Shown here: positions 10,547-22,325 of the stretch, one piece after another | Position numbering within the stretch: position 1 is the stretch's first letter | Layout: each line of letters starts with the position of its first letter | Assembly (NCBI GenBank): GCA_025345505.1 | Contig: JANVCC010000030.1 | Coordinates: 2,964,123-3,028,122, forward strand | Reading direction: 5' to 3' | Origin: Todiramphus chloris collaris | Taxonomy: Eukaryota > Chordata > Aves > Coraciiformes > Alcedinidae | DNA: 64,000 nucleotides | Notes under the pieces: model-generated | What the model was told of the DNA's origin: nothing | The model's database searches: none | What the model saw: only the letters and a program-made list of their open reading frames with translations | Made by a program: the position numbers and the translations under genes

Positions 10547-13500
10547 GTACTCTGATGCTCGTGGATGTCTCACGGTTTTTCTACATGCCTTTCATTCCAG
10601 CTCTCAGTAGTAAGGATATCATCTTATATCGAGGCTTTTCCAAAATCAGTGGGAGCTTTGCGTTGGCTTTGTGTATATGATCTTGCATGCAGCAGAGCTC
10701 AAATCCTCCCAGTTGGCGTAACAGGAAGCATCCCATTTATGTCCCTAGTTGCAGTTAGGCTAGTGCTTGTAGCAGCATTTACCTGTTCTCAGGCATAGAA
10801 GTGAGCCATGATCAGGTCCCAGGGCTGTGATGGGGCAAAAGCTACATGCACATGAGCATCTTCTATCCCGGGTTTCCTTGTAACCCTCAGCAAAAACTCA
10901 GGAGGAGGGGAGGGCAAATAAGAAAAAAAAAAAAAAAAATCAAGATCTCAGGGTACACTGTGGTATGCTGCAAAATTTAGCCTGTGTGCAGCTGATGAGC
11001 TTGCTGGTGTGAACGGGAACTGCTGGCAGGAGGAAAGCCTGCAAGAGGAAACTCTGGTTGTAAGCTTGCATTAATGCTGCCAAAACCTAAAAGTTTCAGC
11101 ATGCAGCAGAAGTTTTAAACCACTTTACATGCTTAAACAAAGAAATACACGAGGAAATGAAACGGTGACTTGGTGTATATCACCGTTACTACTAACATTA
11201 GACACTTACAGAGGACAGTTCAGCTGAAGACCACAAGGTATATCACAAAATATTTCACAAATCATTAGCTGACTAATGGCAGAACAGTCAGTGTGAATTA
11301 CGCAAGAGACTGAAAGGGTCACTTTGCTCATCATTTAAGATGGATGCTAGTGGTAGAGCTCTGAAGCTATTAAAATAGCAGCAAAACAGTTTGTACAGGG
11401 AGTGGAAGAAGACTTTATCCAAGCAGAGTTGCAGAGAGGATTTGGGAATATGAGCTTCAATTTTCTGTGCTGGGCTGCAGCCAAAAACTCCAGGACAAAC
11501 ATTTCTTCTGCAGGACACACATTGAGATTATGTCAAAGTAATCCCCACTAGCTTTCACACGTCAGGATGGGGAAGAAGAATTGGTTTCCCAAGGCAAGGA
11601 AACAGGTTTTCCATATTTCTATATAAATATGATTTCAGATAAGCTAGGAATATTTCACTTGACTCTAAACCCACCCACCCCCCCCCCTTTTTTTTTTTTA
11701 CAAAATACAGTTGACTCTAAACAAAGCTGTTTCAAACTAAGAAAGTGAAATATTTTGTTGAAAAACAATGAAGTGTTATGATAGTTTCCAGATATCCTTT
11801 TATATCTCATTGATAACAGTCTCTTCTTCCTAAAATTTTGTTGGAATGTTGATTCAGAGATAAATTGTCATCTGCTGACTCATCAACAGTTGAGGTCCAC
11901 TGATCGGCCAAACATTTTAAAGCTGTGTTAGGAGAGGGTGTTGCTTTGTGACAGGTGGGGACACCTGCCCAGGATACTTTCAAACACAACAGGTGAAGTA
12001 TACATGGGGAATTTTTTGGGGTGATGAGAGGGGAAAGGAGGACTTTCCTCTTGAAGTCAGGTTGAAGATTTTTAAAAACAGTAACAGTAATACAAGTCTT
12101 GAAAAATAAAAAATACAGTCAGAAACTGATTTTTTCCTAAGAAGCAATACATATAAATGCCCATATTTGAGAAGACAGTATGAACCAAGAAGGTGTTCAT
12201 AAATATGAATTCCAAAATAAATAAAAAAAAAAATAGAGGTTGGTGTTACTGCAGATAAGCAATCAGTGAGTTTACTACATCAGCAGGCAAGAGGGAACTG
12301 TGTCAGCCTTTTTTCCCCACATTGAGTAGCTTTCAGGAAACTAGATGATTTTAAATGAGATTATGTATTTTGTAAAGGAGAGGAACATTCTGACAGACTG
12401 AATCCAGAGTGGTTCCAAAAGCAGTGACTATAGCAGTATTCAGAGTTTAGCCTAGTTTAACATAGTGTTATAGCAACTGTGCAGAGCTGCTTCTGCTGAT
12501 TGTGTTAAACTAAGCTTAGCACTACTTCTGTCATCTCACTGGAGTCACTGGTCCCGGTCGAACCCACTAATGGTGCAGAATATACTCTGCTCATTACAGA
12601 CAGACCATGGCATACAGATGTTCAGCTGCAGTTTCTGGAAATACAAATTTGATTTTTGTTAGCCTAAGCTGTCATTTATTTCTGCCTGCTTTTTGCAGAA
12701 CAAGGTCACGCTATTCCTTTTTCTGCTTTTAAGCATCCCATTGCCTAACGCCACCCCCCCACCCCCCCCAGTGTGATTTTGAAGTTATTGTATAGTCCAT
12801 CAAATACACCCAGAAGCCTGTATGGGTAGGTGAACAAGAGTGTCTGGCTGTGAACAGTTCTGCTTGGCACAAGCAGCATGGGTAACCACAAGTAACTCAG
12901 CCTACCTAGCTAGCTGACAGGCCCTGAGTTTTTTCTCTCTGAGGACACACCAGACCAAAATCTTTGATTCAGACAAAGTCACAGGTTAGAGCGGGGTCAA
13001 CTGTAATTTAAGCATCTCTCAAGTCCCTCTGTGTGTAATTTTTGCTAGTACAGCAAAGTATTGGGAGAATAAGCGTATGAAGCAGTCTAAATGCAAGGAC
13101 ATCCAAATTAATTTAAGGAGCCTGATATGCCCATATCTGCATCGCTTCTGAATTTTGGCAGCTGCATAGTGATTCCTTCGGGATAGCACTGTGTTAGAAT
13201 GCCACCATGTAGAGTGCAGCCCAAGGCCATTTGGCATTGTAAAGCAATCCTAGAAACACCACTGTGGGGTCAGAGCATCTGCAAATGATGAATTCCAAAG
13301 CGCTGCAGCCACTTTCACTACGATGTCAGATAGTAAATATTTCTCTCCTCTATTGGTATCTCTGATTTTAGAGGACTGCTTTTGACAAACACAGTAAAGA
13401 TTTAAATCTCAGAAGGGAGAAAACCTATTTTAGCTGAAAGACTGTCTTGGCCTGCAAACAAAAGGGCATAAATGCATTATATATAAATTGACTCTCGAAG

Positions 13501-14757
13501 TTACTGGGAAGTTTTAGGCATTCAAAGGCAGTTAGGCTTAGGATCAGTCTCCAATAGCAGCTACTGGAAAATACTGTCCTAAAGGACACATGGTCACAGC
13601 TGATCGAAAGATCACTTAATAACCAGAACAGAAAGTTCAGGAAAGGGTGCTGAGCTCACTTGAGTCCCAAAACTGAAAAAATGCTTTTGGAGAAGACCAA
13701 GGAGAACTCAAATTGCCTGTCAATATAAGGACTGCTACTTAGGGAAAGATGAGATAATGGGCATGTCTGTGCAAGGGGACATGTAAGCCACAGAAGAATC
13801 TCAGAGGTCTGTACTATCTCCAAGGACAGAACAGACAAACCACTGGGCCGATGCTGTCAAGGGCAAAAGTGGTAGGAAGGGAACATGCACCCAAGGGTGA
13901 GCCTCAAAGCTCCTGAAGGAAGAGTTATCACAGCCTATGAGTCCTTGAAGCCACCAAGCCCACAGGCTATGACCCTACAAGCTGCCTGTTTGGCATCTGT
14001 AGGAGGTCTAACCAGATGAGCAATAAGGCGAGTAAAGAAGAACTGCCTTCACAAGTAGTGCAGGCTATTGCTGACACTGAATAGCCTTGAATAAGTAGTA
14101 AGGTGAAAATTTGTAACTTACAGAAAAATAAGGCCACATATTTGCTTTGAAACTGGAACTTTAAGTACAGAAGGGATTTTGCCCCTTTTCCTTATTAAGA
14201 TGTATAGCTCTCATCTTCCTACTAATCAAAATGCTGTGATGATTTAACAGTGTCACTGTGTTCTGCGAAAAGCTTAAGATAGCTCTTTTATCACCAGTTA
14301 GAACACTAGTGACTTGAAATTAGTTGTATACACGTAGGGGAAAACAGACTGTCTGTCCCTCTGCCAGAACAAACAACTCATATTCATCTGACTGCATGGA
14401 GTAGGGGTAAGCAATCCTTAAAGGAGGAAGAAGTTTTAGGATCTAAATAGCTGTGGTATGGCTGACTCAGCTTTTTGACATTCCTATTAAAATAAATAAC
14501 TAAAAGCTAAATAATCCCATCAGCTGAAAAGCAAACTAGGTCTGCAAGTAAACCTCAGCCTTCTGTAAGAGTTCAGGTGCATCCCCTTTGAGTCACACTT
14601 GAAGACACAGGGCAAGCAAGCTAGCGGAACAATTTGGGTGAGTTTGTAGGTCCAGTTTTGTTTTACAAAGCATACGGTTGTCCTAAGAAAAGATACAGAA
14701 CTGGGGTTGGGGATACAAGCTCGAGGAGCCACCGGTTGCCTCATGTACCCACCTGCA
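10547..14757. other. intron, first part, before the minisatellite
   Basis: No exon was seen. The stretch holds a degraded old repeat motif at 10640-10665, an A17 run at 10923-10939, a C10T12 tract at 11678-11699 and a C-rich tract at 12751-12769. The remaining sequence is unremarkable and AT-rich. Confidence 0.5.
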
Positions 14758-14882
14758 TCTGCACTACCTGCCTTGGCATCTGCACTACCTGCCTTGGCAT
14801 CTGCACTACCTGCCTTGGCATCTGCNNNNNNNNNNTCTGCACTACCTGCCTTGGCATCTGCACTACCTGCCTTGGCATCTGC
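14758..14882 (+). repeat. 21-bp minisatellite array
   Basis: Direct repeats of the unit TCTGCACTACCTGCCTTGGCA occur at 14758, 14779 and 14800, then a partial unit, then the N gap, then copies at 14836 and 14857 and a final partial unit at 14878-14882. The copies are identical, which suggests recent expansion or homogenisation. Because 21 is a multiple of three the array stays open in all plus frames, so the open frames crossing it (14634-14951 and 14707-14931) are repeat artefacts and not genes. It lies about 100 bases from the CpG island. Confidence 0.95.
14826..14835. other. assembly gap (10 N)
   Basis: Ten undetermined bases sit inside the minisatellite. The repeat phase on either side differs by 15 instead of a multiple of 21, so 10 is a placeholder and the true array length is unknown. 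Confidence 0.98.
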
Positions 14883-14983
14883 CTGCGTTTTCTCTTGGGA
14901 AATTTGTCTATGTCAGGTCAGAAAAAACTGAAACCAAAATTTCAATTCTAAAAAGAGATTTTACATAAATAAATAAATAAGTG

Positions 14984-14997
14984 GTTGTCATAGCAAC
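14984..14997 (+). promoter_or_regulatory. X-box-like RFX site
   Basis: The sequence GTTGTCATAGCAAC is an imperfect inverted repeat matching the RFX X-box GTNRCC-N2-RGYAAC at every position but one (T for C in the left half). The right half AGCAAC is perfect. It lies exactly at the boundary of the CpG island, where functional X-boxes of ciliary promoters commonly lie. RFX2 and RFX3 activate ciliary genes through such sites. That this one is used is inference. Confidence 0.5.
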
Positions 14998-15300
14998 GGC
15001 CCCCCGGCCCACCCGGCGGTTCCGGCAGCCGGGCAGGGGGATCTCTACCGTCACCGGGGGAGCTGTCGGGGATCGGAGCCCCGCGGCTGCCCCGGGCTGG
15101 GGCTGCAGAGCAGCGGCTCGGGGAGGTCCCCACGCCTGGCTCCCGACCCCGGGGGCGCCCACGCCCCTCTCCCGCACCGGGCGGCTCTGCGGGCTGGGTC
15201 AGGGCTGCTCCGGGGGCAGCGGGACCCCTCGCTGCCGGCAGGGGCATTGCGGGGGGGAACGCGTTAGCAGGCAGAGGAAAGAAACGGGATTTGGTCGTCC
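14990..15300. promoter_or_regulatory. CpG island, probable promoter
   Basis: About 30 CpG dinucleotides fall within roughly 300 bases of very GC-rich sequence. They sit in otherwise AT-rich, CpG-poor DNA, and the edges are sharp. Unmethylated CpG islands of this kind mark vertebrate promoters. It has no TATA box. It is intronic relative to the 10457-22241 exon pair, so it could be an alternative promoter of the same gene or the promoter of an unrecognised or antisense transcript. Long open frames on both strands here (14981-15367 plus, 14948-15247 minus) are expected from stop-poor GC-rich DNA and are not called as genes. Confidence 0.75.
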
Positions 15301-15504
15301 CCCCAACAAAGGGATCCGAGAGCTTCTGCTGGTTTTGCGACCCCTGTCCTCCCCAGAGTGCTGCTAGGAAAGGAGGGCCTCATAAATTGGATCTAGAAAA
15401 GCAGCTCCAACCAAGTGCTGGCATCAGCCAAAGCCCACAGGAAACTCCATGCAGCCTATTATCTGACACCAACATACGATGTTAGTCTCTAAAATTAACA
15501 GCCA

Positions 15505-15665
15505 GTGTTTCTGCGCTGTGCACATCATCCTGTATCATTCAGGATTGTCCAAGTGTCAAACACCAGCTTGCTCAGACAGGCTCGCATCAGAGGCGAGAGG
15601 CACCCATCGATACTAGTCTTTCCACATCCCCTGCCAGAAGTAAATCCGAACACTGACAGCATGAG
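15505..15665 (+). CDS. candidate alternative first coding exon
   Basis: Downstream of the CpG island an open frame starts with ATG at 15505. It reaches a consensus-like donor ATGAG|GTATGT at 15666 after 53 codons plus two bases. The two hanging bases (AG) are the phase needed by the exon at 22241, giving an in-frame join ending in NPNTDSMR before SAMIADYMYW. An internal acceptor at 15636 (CCACATCCCCTGCCAG) gives a shorter version of the same exon, and a later ATG at 15661 lies just before the junction. The composition of the first half is not strongly protein-like. A one-in-three chance of phase agreement means this is only a candidate. Confidence 0.28.
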
Positions 15666-18600
15666 GTATGTCCCAGGGAGCATTGGGTACAAAGAGATGC
15701 AAGAGGGCAGAGCAAGCACTAACTAGAGTCCAGAACAAGCACAGACCACATACCTCTGAGTTTCATGGCATCTCTGTTAGGAGCTGGTCATCCCAACTAT
15801 CCCCTCCCTTCACCAAACAGCTCATCTGTGATGCTACCATAGGCACTGGGGCCTCCCACGTCTCCTGGAACTCTTACAGCACATCCATGTTGAGTAGTGC
15901 TTGCTTCATACCAGGTCACAGAGAACCCAAGATCTTGTTGGGCTTAGTGACCTCTTTTCTTGAGCGTCCCTTGTCATTTAAAAGGCTTACCATTTCCCCA
16001 TGCATTGCTTGGCTCACATTTGTAAAGCAATTTTTATGTCCTCACATAGCAGTTGCTATTAAATGGGAAACATTTGTTATCACTGCAGAGCAATCTCAAT
16101 ACAATGCAGAAAGTTGTTACCTGCATACAACCATGGGACAGATAATAATAAATATAATAAATGTATTCTAAACACAGGTGCCATTTTCCTTGCAGGAAAC
16201 TTATTTCTGCTTTCTAGCAATGAGCTAATGACCCAGAAACTTCAGCAAAGACAGCAAGCAAGCATACCCTGTCACCAACCTGGAAGGGTTTGGCAGGACT
16301 GAAGAGTTTTATAGCAGTTGCCCAGGGCATTTAAGGTTCAGCAGTGAAATGTTTAAAAGGCAGCGTTAACCAGTCCTCTGCAGGAATTAACACCATCAAG
16401 GTGTTACACATAGATAACATAAATTTTTGCCCCATTTTGAGGCTAGTGTCCTAAGTAAATCCTGACAGAAAATTAATTCCTGCTCAATATTCTGGAGTTC
16501 TGTTTATCTCTCTCATCATCTGATGGTTTCCAAGTGGCTCCATAATGTCAAAGTAACGAGCTTACATTTATTTAGGGTATGTGGAGGTTTTTAAAAATTG
16601 ACCGCTATTATTTTGTTCACTTTGCAAACACGATAATTGCATTAAAATTACTACCTTACTTATTCCACTTATAAACACCACTTTGCTTTCCTAGTCACAG
16701 TAGAAAACAAGAAAGGTCATCCAGAAAAGAGCAGTAGCTTCTTTTGCATCTTGCAGCTCAGACTTGGTACTACTGCATTAGAGATCTCAAATACCTAGGT
16801 GCCTGAATCAGAGCTGTTCTAAATAGGAATATTAAAGTTCCTGTTAAACTGAAAAAACCCGAGATATATACTTACCTTTTCCAAACAGTAGATCTGCTCA
16901 GGACTAACATCACATTTGCTGTGGCTGAGGCCTTCTATTAGTACCACTTACTGCAGATCCAGGTGATATCACTTGAAGTAGGGAGCAAAGGTAATTTTCT
17001 GCCACTTATCAGCTTCCTGATCATAGCAGCAATTGGGGCTGAATAGCATAGAAGAGTGAAAGTTACTCTAATGTGCATGGGCTGTGATTATTGCTAAGGC
17101 TCTGCCATCTGCAGAGTAAACCCTCTTCTCTCCTCTCTGTGCAGCTCAAGGGAAGCAGCCAAGGCCTAAGGAACTGACCTTGAGTCTTGCCCTCATTTTT
17201 TCCCCAGTATTTATAGTGCTAAATGAACACACAAGTATTTAGCAGCAATGCTAATTTCTTGTCTTCTTTGGAAACATAACACTTTGGCGCATTCTAGAAA
17301 ACTCCGCATGCTTCTTATACCCATCCCATCCATTTTCTGGTCACAGACTCGTGTGGCTGCTGGGAAGGGTTTGGCTGTACACAGGCTGTTAGTGTCAGCA
17401 GCTGTCAGGCAGCAAAAGCTACCTTTGACTCCTTTATTACAAGTCCTGTGCGCGCCTGGAGATGAGCTGAGGGAGCCAGTTTAGGATCTGTGGTGTGCTC
17501 TTCCCTTGCGCGTAGAGGAAAATATCTTACTATCCTGCACCACCAAGTGGACAGAGTGAGCAGCTATTGCAAGACACCTTTGGATCCAGCCTTACTACGT
17601 GAACCCAAATGGGCTTGATTATGTTATGGAAGTTCATACCACCCCGAACTAGCAAGAAAAAAACCAACCCAAACAAACATTTGCATATCAAGCCTCATGT
17701 TTTGAAAGAAGTGTCACATTTTGTCCAGTATCCCCTAAGGTGTTGCTGAAGATGCGTTGTCAGAACTACTTCAGTTCTCCTACCAGACAGAGCTCTTTGG
17801 TGGGCTGCACACCAGAAACTCAGGCATGTTTTAAGTATTTCAAATTAGTAACTCAAAACTGCTGGATGATTCTGTAAATATGAGGCCAAGATTTCTGAAC
17901 ATCAGTGAAGTGAGAAGACAATGCACATATCTTTGTTCTTTGCCATTAGTTTTATCCCACTATCTTTCAAAACTGTAAAAAAGAAAAAAAAAAAAAGATG
18001 GCATTTCATGCAGCAAAATACATTACATGGTCTAAATGGGAGCTATTTTCCCATTCTTTTGTACCTTATATTCCTTGTGCTCATTCAAAGTTGAATTCTT
18101 ACCTAGTCACTCCAGGAGTACAAATCAGAGCGAGCATTATTCGTCCAAAGTCTCCCCAGCTCACCCCAGCTGATAACCTCATGTTTAATGTACAGCCCTG
18201 ATAACAAGGCAGGGAGTGGTCCCTCACTCTGTTTCTGGAACTATCAGTTAATATACTGGGAAATTTCTTCTTTCAAGGACTTCTGCTTTCTGCTCTTCCC
18301 AAACCCCTCTTGGGGAGAGGAATTAATCCTTCCCATCCCTACTGTGCTCACCATAGAGCTTTGTTTTAGCTAGGGACTTTCAGTGAACAATGAAGCAACT
18401 CAGCTACATTCTCGAGAGATATATTATCCCCTTAAACCTTTAATAAAAATGCAGTCCTACAGTACATTCTAGACTTTTGTATGCTTCAGTCCACCTATAA
18501 TTTTACATATAAAATTGACTGTAATTCACACTGGATGACTAGTTCAGCTGTTACAGATTCCCCTGTTGATCTGTATTGAGTATTTTAACAGCCTGCAAAT

Positions 18601-20132
18601 TGGACCAATGTTTTCAACGTGCAAGTAGAAAAGAAGGTTACAGCTGGTTCTGTAAATAATTTTCAAGCACTTTTTAAAATAGGCACATTATAGGTGTGTA
18701 TGAGGATGGGTGAAAGTGTAAGTAATGCTGGGCTAACCCGAACAAGAAGAGATTAATGTAAACGTACAAACAGAAATGGCAAGAACGATCTGAATTGACG
18801 AGTTACCTGTAAGAGTGATGATTTCAGATAAATTCTTTACCCGTTCCCTAGACAATTTAATCAGACATAAGAAGGGAAGCTTCAGAATCAGACAATTTGA
18901 ATTCCACCCCTCATCTATTTTTTGTCTCAGTTTGGGGAAAGGAAATTTCTCTCCATTAGTACACTGAGGGAAATAGAAGCATTACATTGCACAGGGTAAA
19001 AAATTACTTCAAATAAGGCTATTTCAAAATAAAGAATGGACTTCCAAGCAAAGAAGAAAATGTCCAGCTAGCCATATTATTGAAGGAAGATTGGTCAGCT
19101 TTGCTGAAATACTGTTAGACATGAAGCCATCAAAAAAAAAAAAAAAAATATGGCATCTTGAGATATGTCCATGCAATAGGCTTTTGCTCGGATGAAGGGG
19201 GGAGAAAAAGGTCTTAATGAGTTGGGTAGTTTTGTAAATAGCATTTCATTAAATAATATTCCACTTAAGTCTCATTTCAGAGTGTCTCACAGGCTCATCA
19301 CTGAAAGTCTTTGTTACTTTTATTTCTATGGGCCACAGGGGTAGGTAGTCCCTGGGAGTCAGGAACTCAGCTCAGTGCTTTATGCCTTCATGAATTTCAG
19401 TAGGAGCCAGGCTTTTAACCTGCCTAAATATCTCAATCAGTCCTTTGGTTTCTGAGTGTTTAGGTCCCTAAATATTTTTCAGTGCCCAGTCCTGTAATAA
19501 TACCATATTCAGGCAACATAATTTTACTGATGGCCCTGCATCTGGAAATTCATAGTTCTCTATTGCATGTGTTGCTTCGGTTCTGTGGATTGAGCCTTGG
19601 AAACCTTCAAAGAAAACTCTCTGACGTGGCCACACTTGGTGTTGGACACAGGCCTTGTACATAGAGCCCTAATGCTTGGGTTTCTTTTGAAAGCGTCATT
19701 TTTAAAGCCCGTTGTAAGCACCAAGGTCACAGTACCAAGTGTTGGTCCTGACTGTGTGTCTTCCCTGATGACTGAGGAACTGAGAAGTAGAACTCGGATG
19801 GAGGCACTCAAAAGGCTCTCCAAGCCTTTTTATGGGTTTTATGTACGTGACTCACCATTCCTGAGGTAATGCGTGGCAGTACAGGAGAAATCTAGCAGGA
19901 ATACAAGCAGATGTTGAAAAACTAAACACAAATGTGCTTCTGATTCTTTAAATAAGAACACATTAATAAGGAAGAATAAAGAGGAACAGTATTTGCCAGG
20001 AATGCAGTGATGCCTGGAGACCTCTGCCACGAGCAGAGTGACATTGTGCTGAGCACACTGAAGAATTAGCAAAAGATCGCACCAGGAGGACTCGCACACC
20101 AAATAAGTCAATCAGCCAAATATGGTCGTCCA

Positions 20133-20205
20133 CATTTTACAGCTGATGCTGAGAAACAGAGAAAGATAAAGCAACTAGTCTGAGAATTGATTCCACACGG
20201 GGAAA
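20133..20205 (-). repeat. MIR-like SINE remnant
   Basis: The plus strand resembles the reverse complement of the MIR core and 3' region. It has an ATTTTACAG block, a GAGAAACAGAG block and a TAAAGCAACTAG block, in the order and spacing seen in old MIR copies. The match is degraded and made by eye. Confidence 0.4.
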
Positions 20206-20884
20206 AGAAAGCACTGACTGCCACCGAGGGGTGGGAGGTCACAGACTGGATGTTGTGTTGTGCTGCCAGTGGAAGGGATCCTCACTTTCCCAGTCCATGG
20301 CCTGCAGTAGGGATGGCAAAGCATGCTGTGGGTGCCTCTGTATCAACAGATTGTGTTGGACCCATGGCAGTGCTCCCACAGCAACAGGCAGCGACGGAGT
20401 GACTCTCAGGGTTAAGGATTTGCCAGTTTTAATCTTTGAAATGACAACACTAGGAGGGCAATATATCTATGGGACACCAAATTGTAAATGACCACTTGAA
20501 AATGTCCTTTGACTCAAACAAAAAGACAAGGCTTTGTCTGCCTGAGAATTGCTCTGAATTTAGATTGAAAGTCCCTTTTTTCTGATGAGGTGGCTGCAGG
20601 AAGCCACCACTGCTCACACACTGCTGGGGATCAGCCTTTGCGTTTGCCACAGGAACTGGGAGCTTTATAAACCGTCTCTAGTAGACCAGAATAACTTGGC
20701 AGATTCGTTCAAAATCTTCCCTTAGTTTTGTACCCCCTGGTTATTTCTCTTTTGTACCTCAGGACACAGCGAACGTCTTTCCACAAATTCATCACCAGGT
20801 CAAGCAGGCAAAGCTGGATGCTTTGCTCACCTTCTCTGCTTCATCCACAGGATCCATATGTCATTCCTGGGATTAAACCCTGGC

Positions 20885-20936
20885 ACCATTTGGAGTCAAT
20901 GAGAGTTCTGCCAATGATTTTCAAGGCAATGAGAGA
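20885..20936 (+). repeat. old amniote interspersed repeat fragment
   Basis: Two adjacent half-units, GGAGTCAATGAGAGTTCTGCC and then a diverged GATTTTCAAGGCAATGAGAG, match a motif common in bird, turtle and crocodile genomes in which 'CATTGACTTCAATGGGAG' recurs. I associate the motif with old CR1-like or SINE sequences but cannot name the family. Other degraded copies occur across the window. Confidence 0.35.
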
Positions 20937-21109
20937 TTTCTTTCTTTGTTCATCCTGTGCTGGCTGGGCTAACGATGTTCAATTAGAAACTGCTCTTTGT
21001 TCCTGTGCAGTCAAGAGGATTTTTGCCAATGATTTGGATGAGCATTGGATAAAGCTTATGGCTAAATTCAGCCTTTACGCACAAATCCATGGATCCTACT
21101 GAATTGCTT

Positions 21110-21150
21110 CTCTCCCAGTGAAATTAATGGGAGTTGATTGAGAACATCTA
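21110..21150 (+). repeat. old amniote interspersed repeat fragment
   Basis: CTCCCAGTGAAATTAATGGG followed by AGTTG matches the same degraded motif as at 20885, in the 'cccattgaaatcaatggg' form. The two fragments are 200 bases apart and may be parts of one old insertion. Confidence 0.35.
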
Positions 21151-22240
21151 AGGGAAGATTCAGTTCCTGTTTGTAACAATATGTTACCCCCTGATACTGG
21201 GCCTGCTTGGAAATGTTTATTGTTAAATCCGTGTATTTTTTGTTATATCTCATTAAAGAACATAATACAGCCTTGGAAAGTACATTCTGAAAGGGTATTA
21301 CAACAGGATTGGGATTACTGTTTGTGAGACACTTTTAACTAGGGGAAAATTTCAAATTCAATTTACAGTAATGTCAAAGCACAATTAATATATAGGCAAT
21401 GATAAGGGGAACATGCAGAAGTACACATTGATAGCACTACATCAACAAATAAACTTTTGGTGCTAGTAATTAGGTACACAAGATTATTATATGTTTAATT
21501 GACTAAAGTGACAATTTGGAATTACATCTAGTCACATTTAATTGGATTTGGAATCTCTAGAGGAAAGGAAATGGAGAGCAGTGTTGAGAGGCAGCCATAA
21601 AAGCAAACTGATTTTCTAAAGTCTGTTAAGACTCTGCATTAATATCCATTGCACAATAGTTTTTTTAATATCCCACAGTCTAGAAAGAGTAATGCAATGA
21701 TTGTCACAGACAGTGGGAGTACTAAAGCATAGTCAATTATGTAGCAAGATAGATGATTACTTTTAGTTTGGAGATTTTTTTTTTTAATTCTTTTTTTTCA
21801 TGTATAGTTTAATCAAAGGTGAACTATGTCTGAGTTTGCCATAGACAAGTGATATTCTCAGACTGCCAAGCTTCAGGGTGTTATACACATTGATGCTGTC
21901 CTAGAAGAAATGTATTTATATATTAGATATTTCACCCAGAAATACTTTAAAGCAAAAAATAAATAAATCCAGAATATTGTGTAGCAGTCATTAAATATTT
22001 GCTCAGAGTAAAATATGGAAAAGCTATTAAAAGAAAATGTAGGGTTGTTTGCTTGCAGATGGTTTAGATGTCTAAAAAGTGTTTACTAATGCTTGTGTTA
22101 AAGTTGGACAAAGACTGAGAGTTACACATAACCTTTTGATACAAACCTCATGTTACATTCTTTTAGTATTACCTGCTTTAAATATTGGTATGTACATCCT
22201 TCTCTCCCTGTACACTCATTTATTCTTCTTTTGTCATCAG

Positions 22241-22325
22241 GAGTGCAATGATTGCTGACTATATGTACTGGCTGACAGGAGGCACTGAGTATCATACAAG
22301 CAAGCTCATCAGACAGTATTGGCAG
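22241..22325 (+). CDS. internal exon 2 of unidentified split gene
   Basis: The exon has 85 bases, with acceptor TATTCTTCTTTTGTCATCAG and donor CAG|GTAAAA. The opening G completes an arginine codon from the 10457 exon (or from the candidate exon at 15505), 28 codons follow, and the exon ends in phase 0. The peptide has the core SAMIADYMYWLTGGTEYHTS and then KLIRQYWQ. It is rich in aromatic residues with a Gly-Gly turn, which suggests a folded globular segment and not a linker. An ATG two codons into the exon could serve as an internal start. The family is not recognised. It is separated from the next exon by a 13.0 kb intron. Confidence 0.85.

Larger units (their letters stand above)
15700..22240. 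other. intron, second part, after the CpG island
   Basis: No confident exon was seen. The stretch contains an A17 run at 19132-19148, a MIR-like remnant near 20133, old repeat motifs at 20885-20936 and 21110-21150, and a possible minus-strand donor at 16875. The 167-codon plus frame at 15668-16171 does not look like protein and is judged to be chance. Confidence 0.5.

Noticed and set aside
14634-14951. Open frame with repeated CTTCLGI units across the minisatellite
   Set aside because: The 21-base unit is a multiple of three and has no stop, so the frame is an artefact of the tandem repeat and crosses an assembly gap.
14948-15367. Long overlapping frames on both strands in the CpG island
   Set aside because: GC-rich DNA has few stop codons. 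The peptides are Pro/Gly/Arg/Ala-rich and show no domain.
15668-16171. 167-codon plus-strand open frame downstream of the CpG island
   Set aside because: Low-complexity-free but not protein-like. It begins beside the better-supported donor at 15666, and no conserved motif is present.
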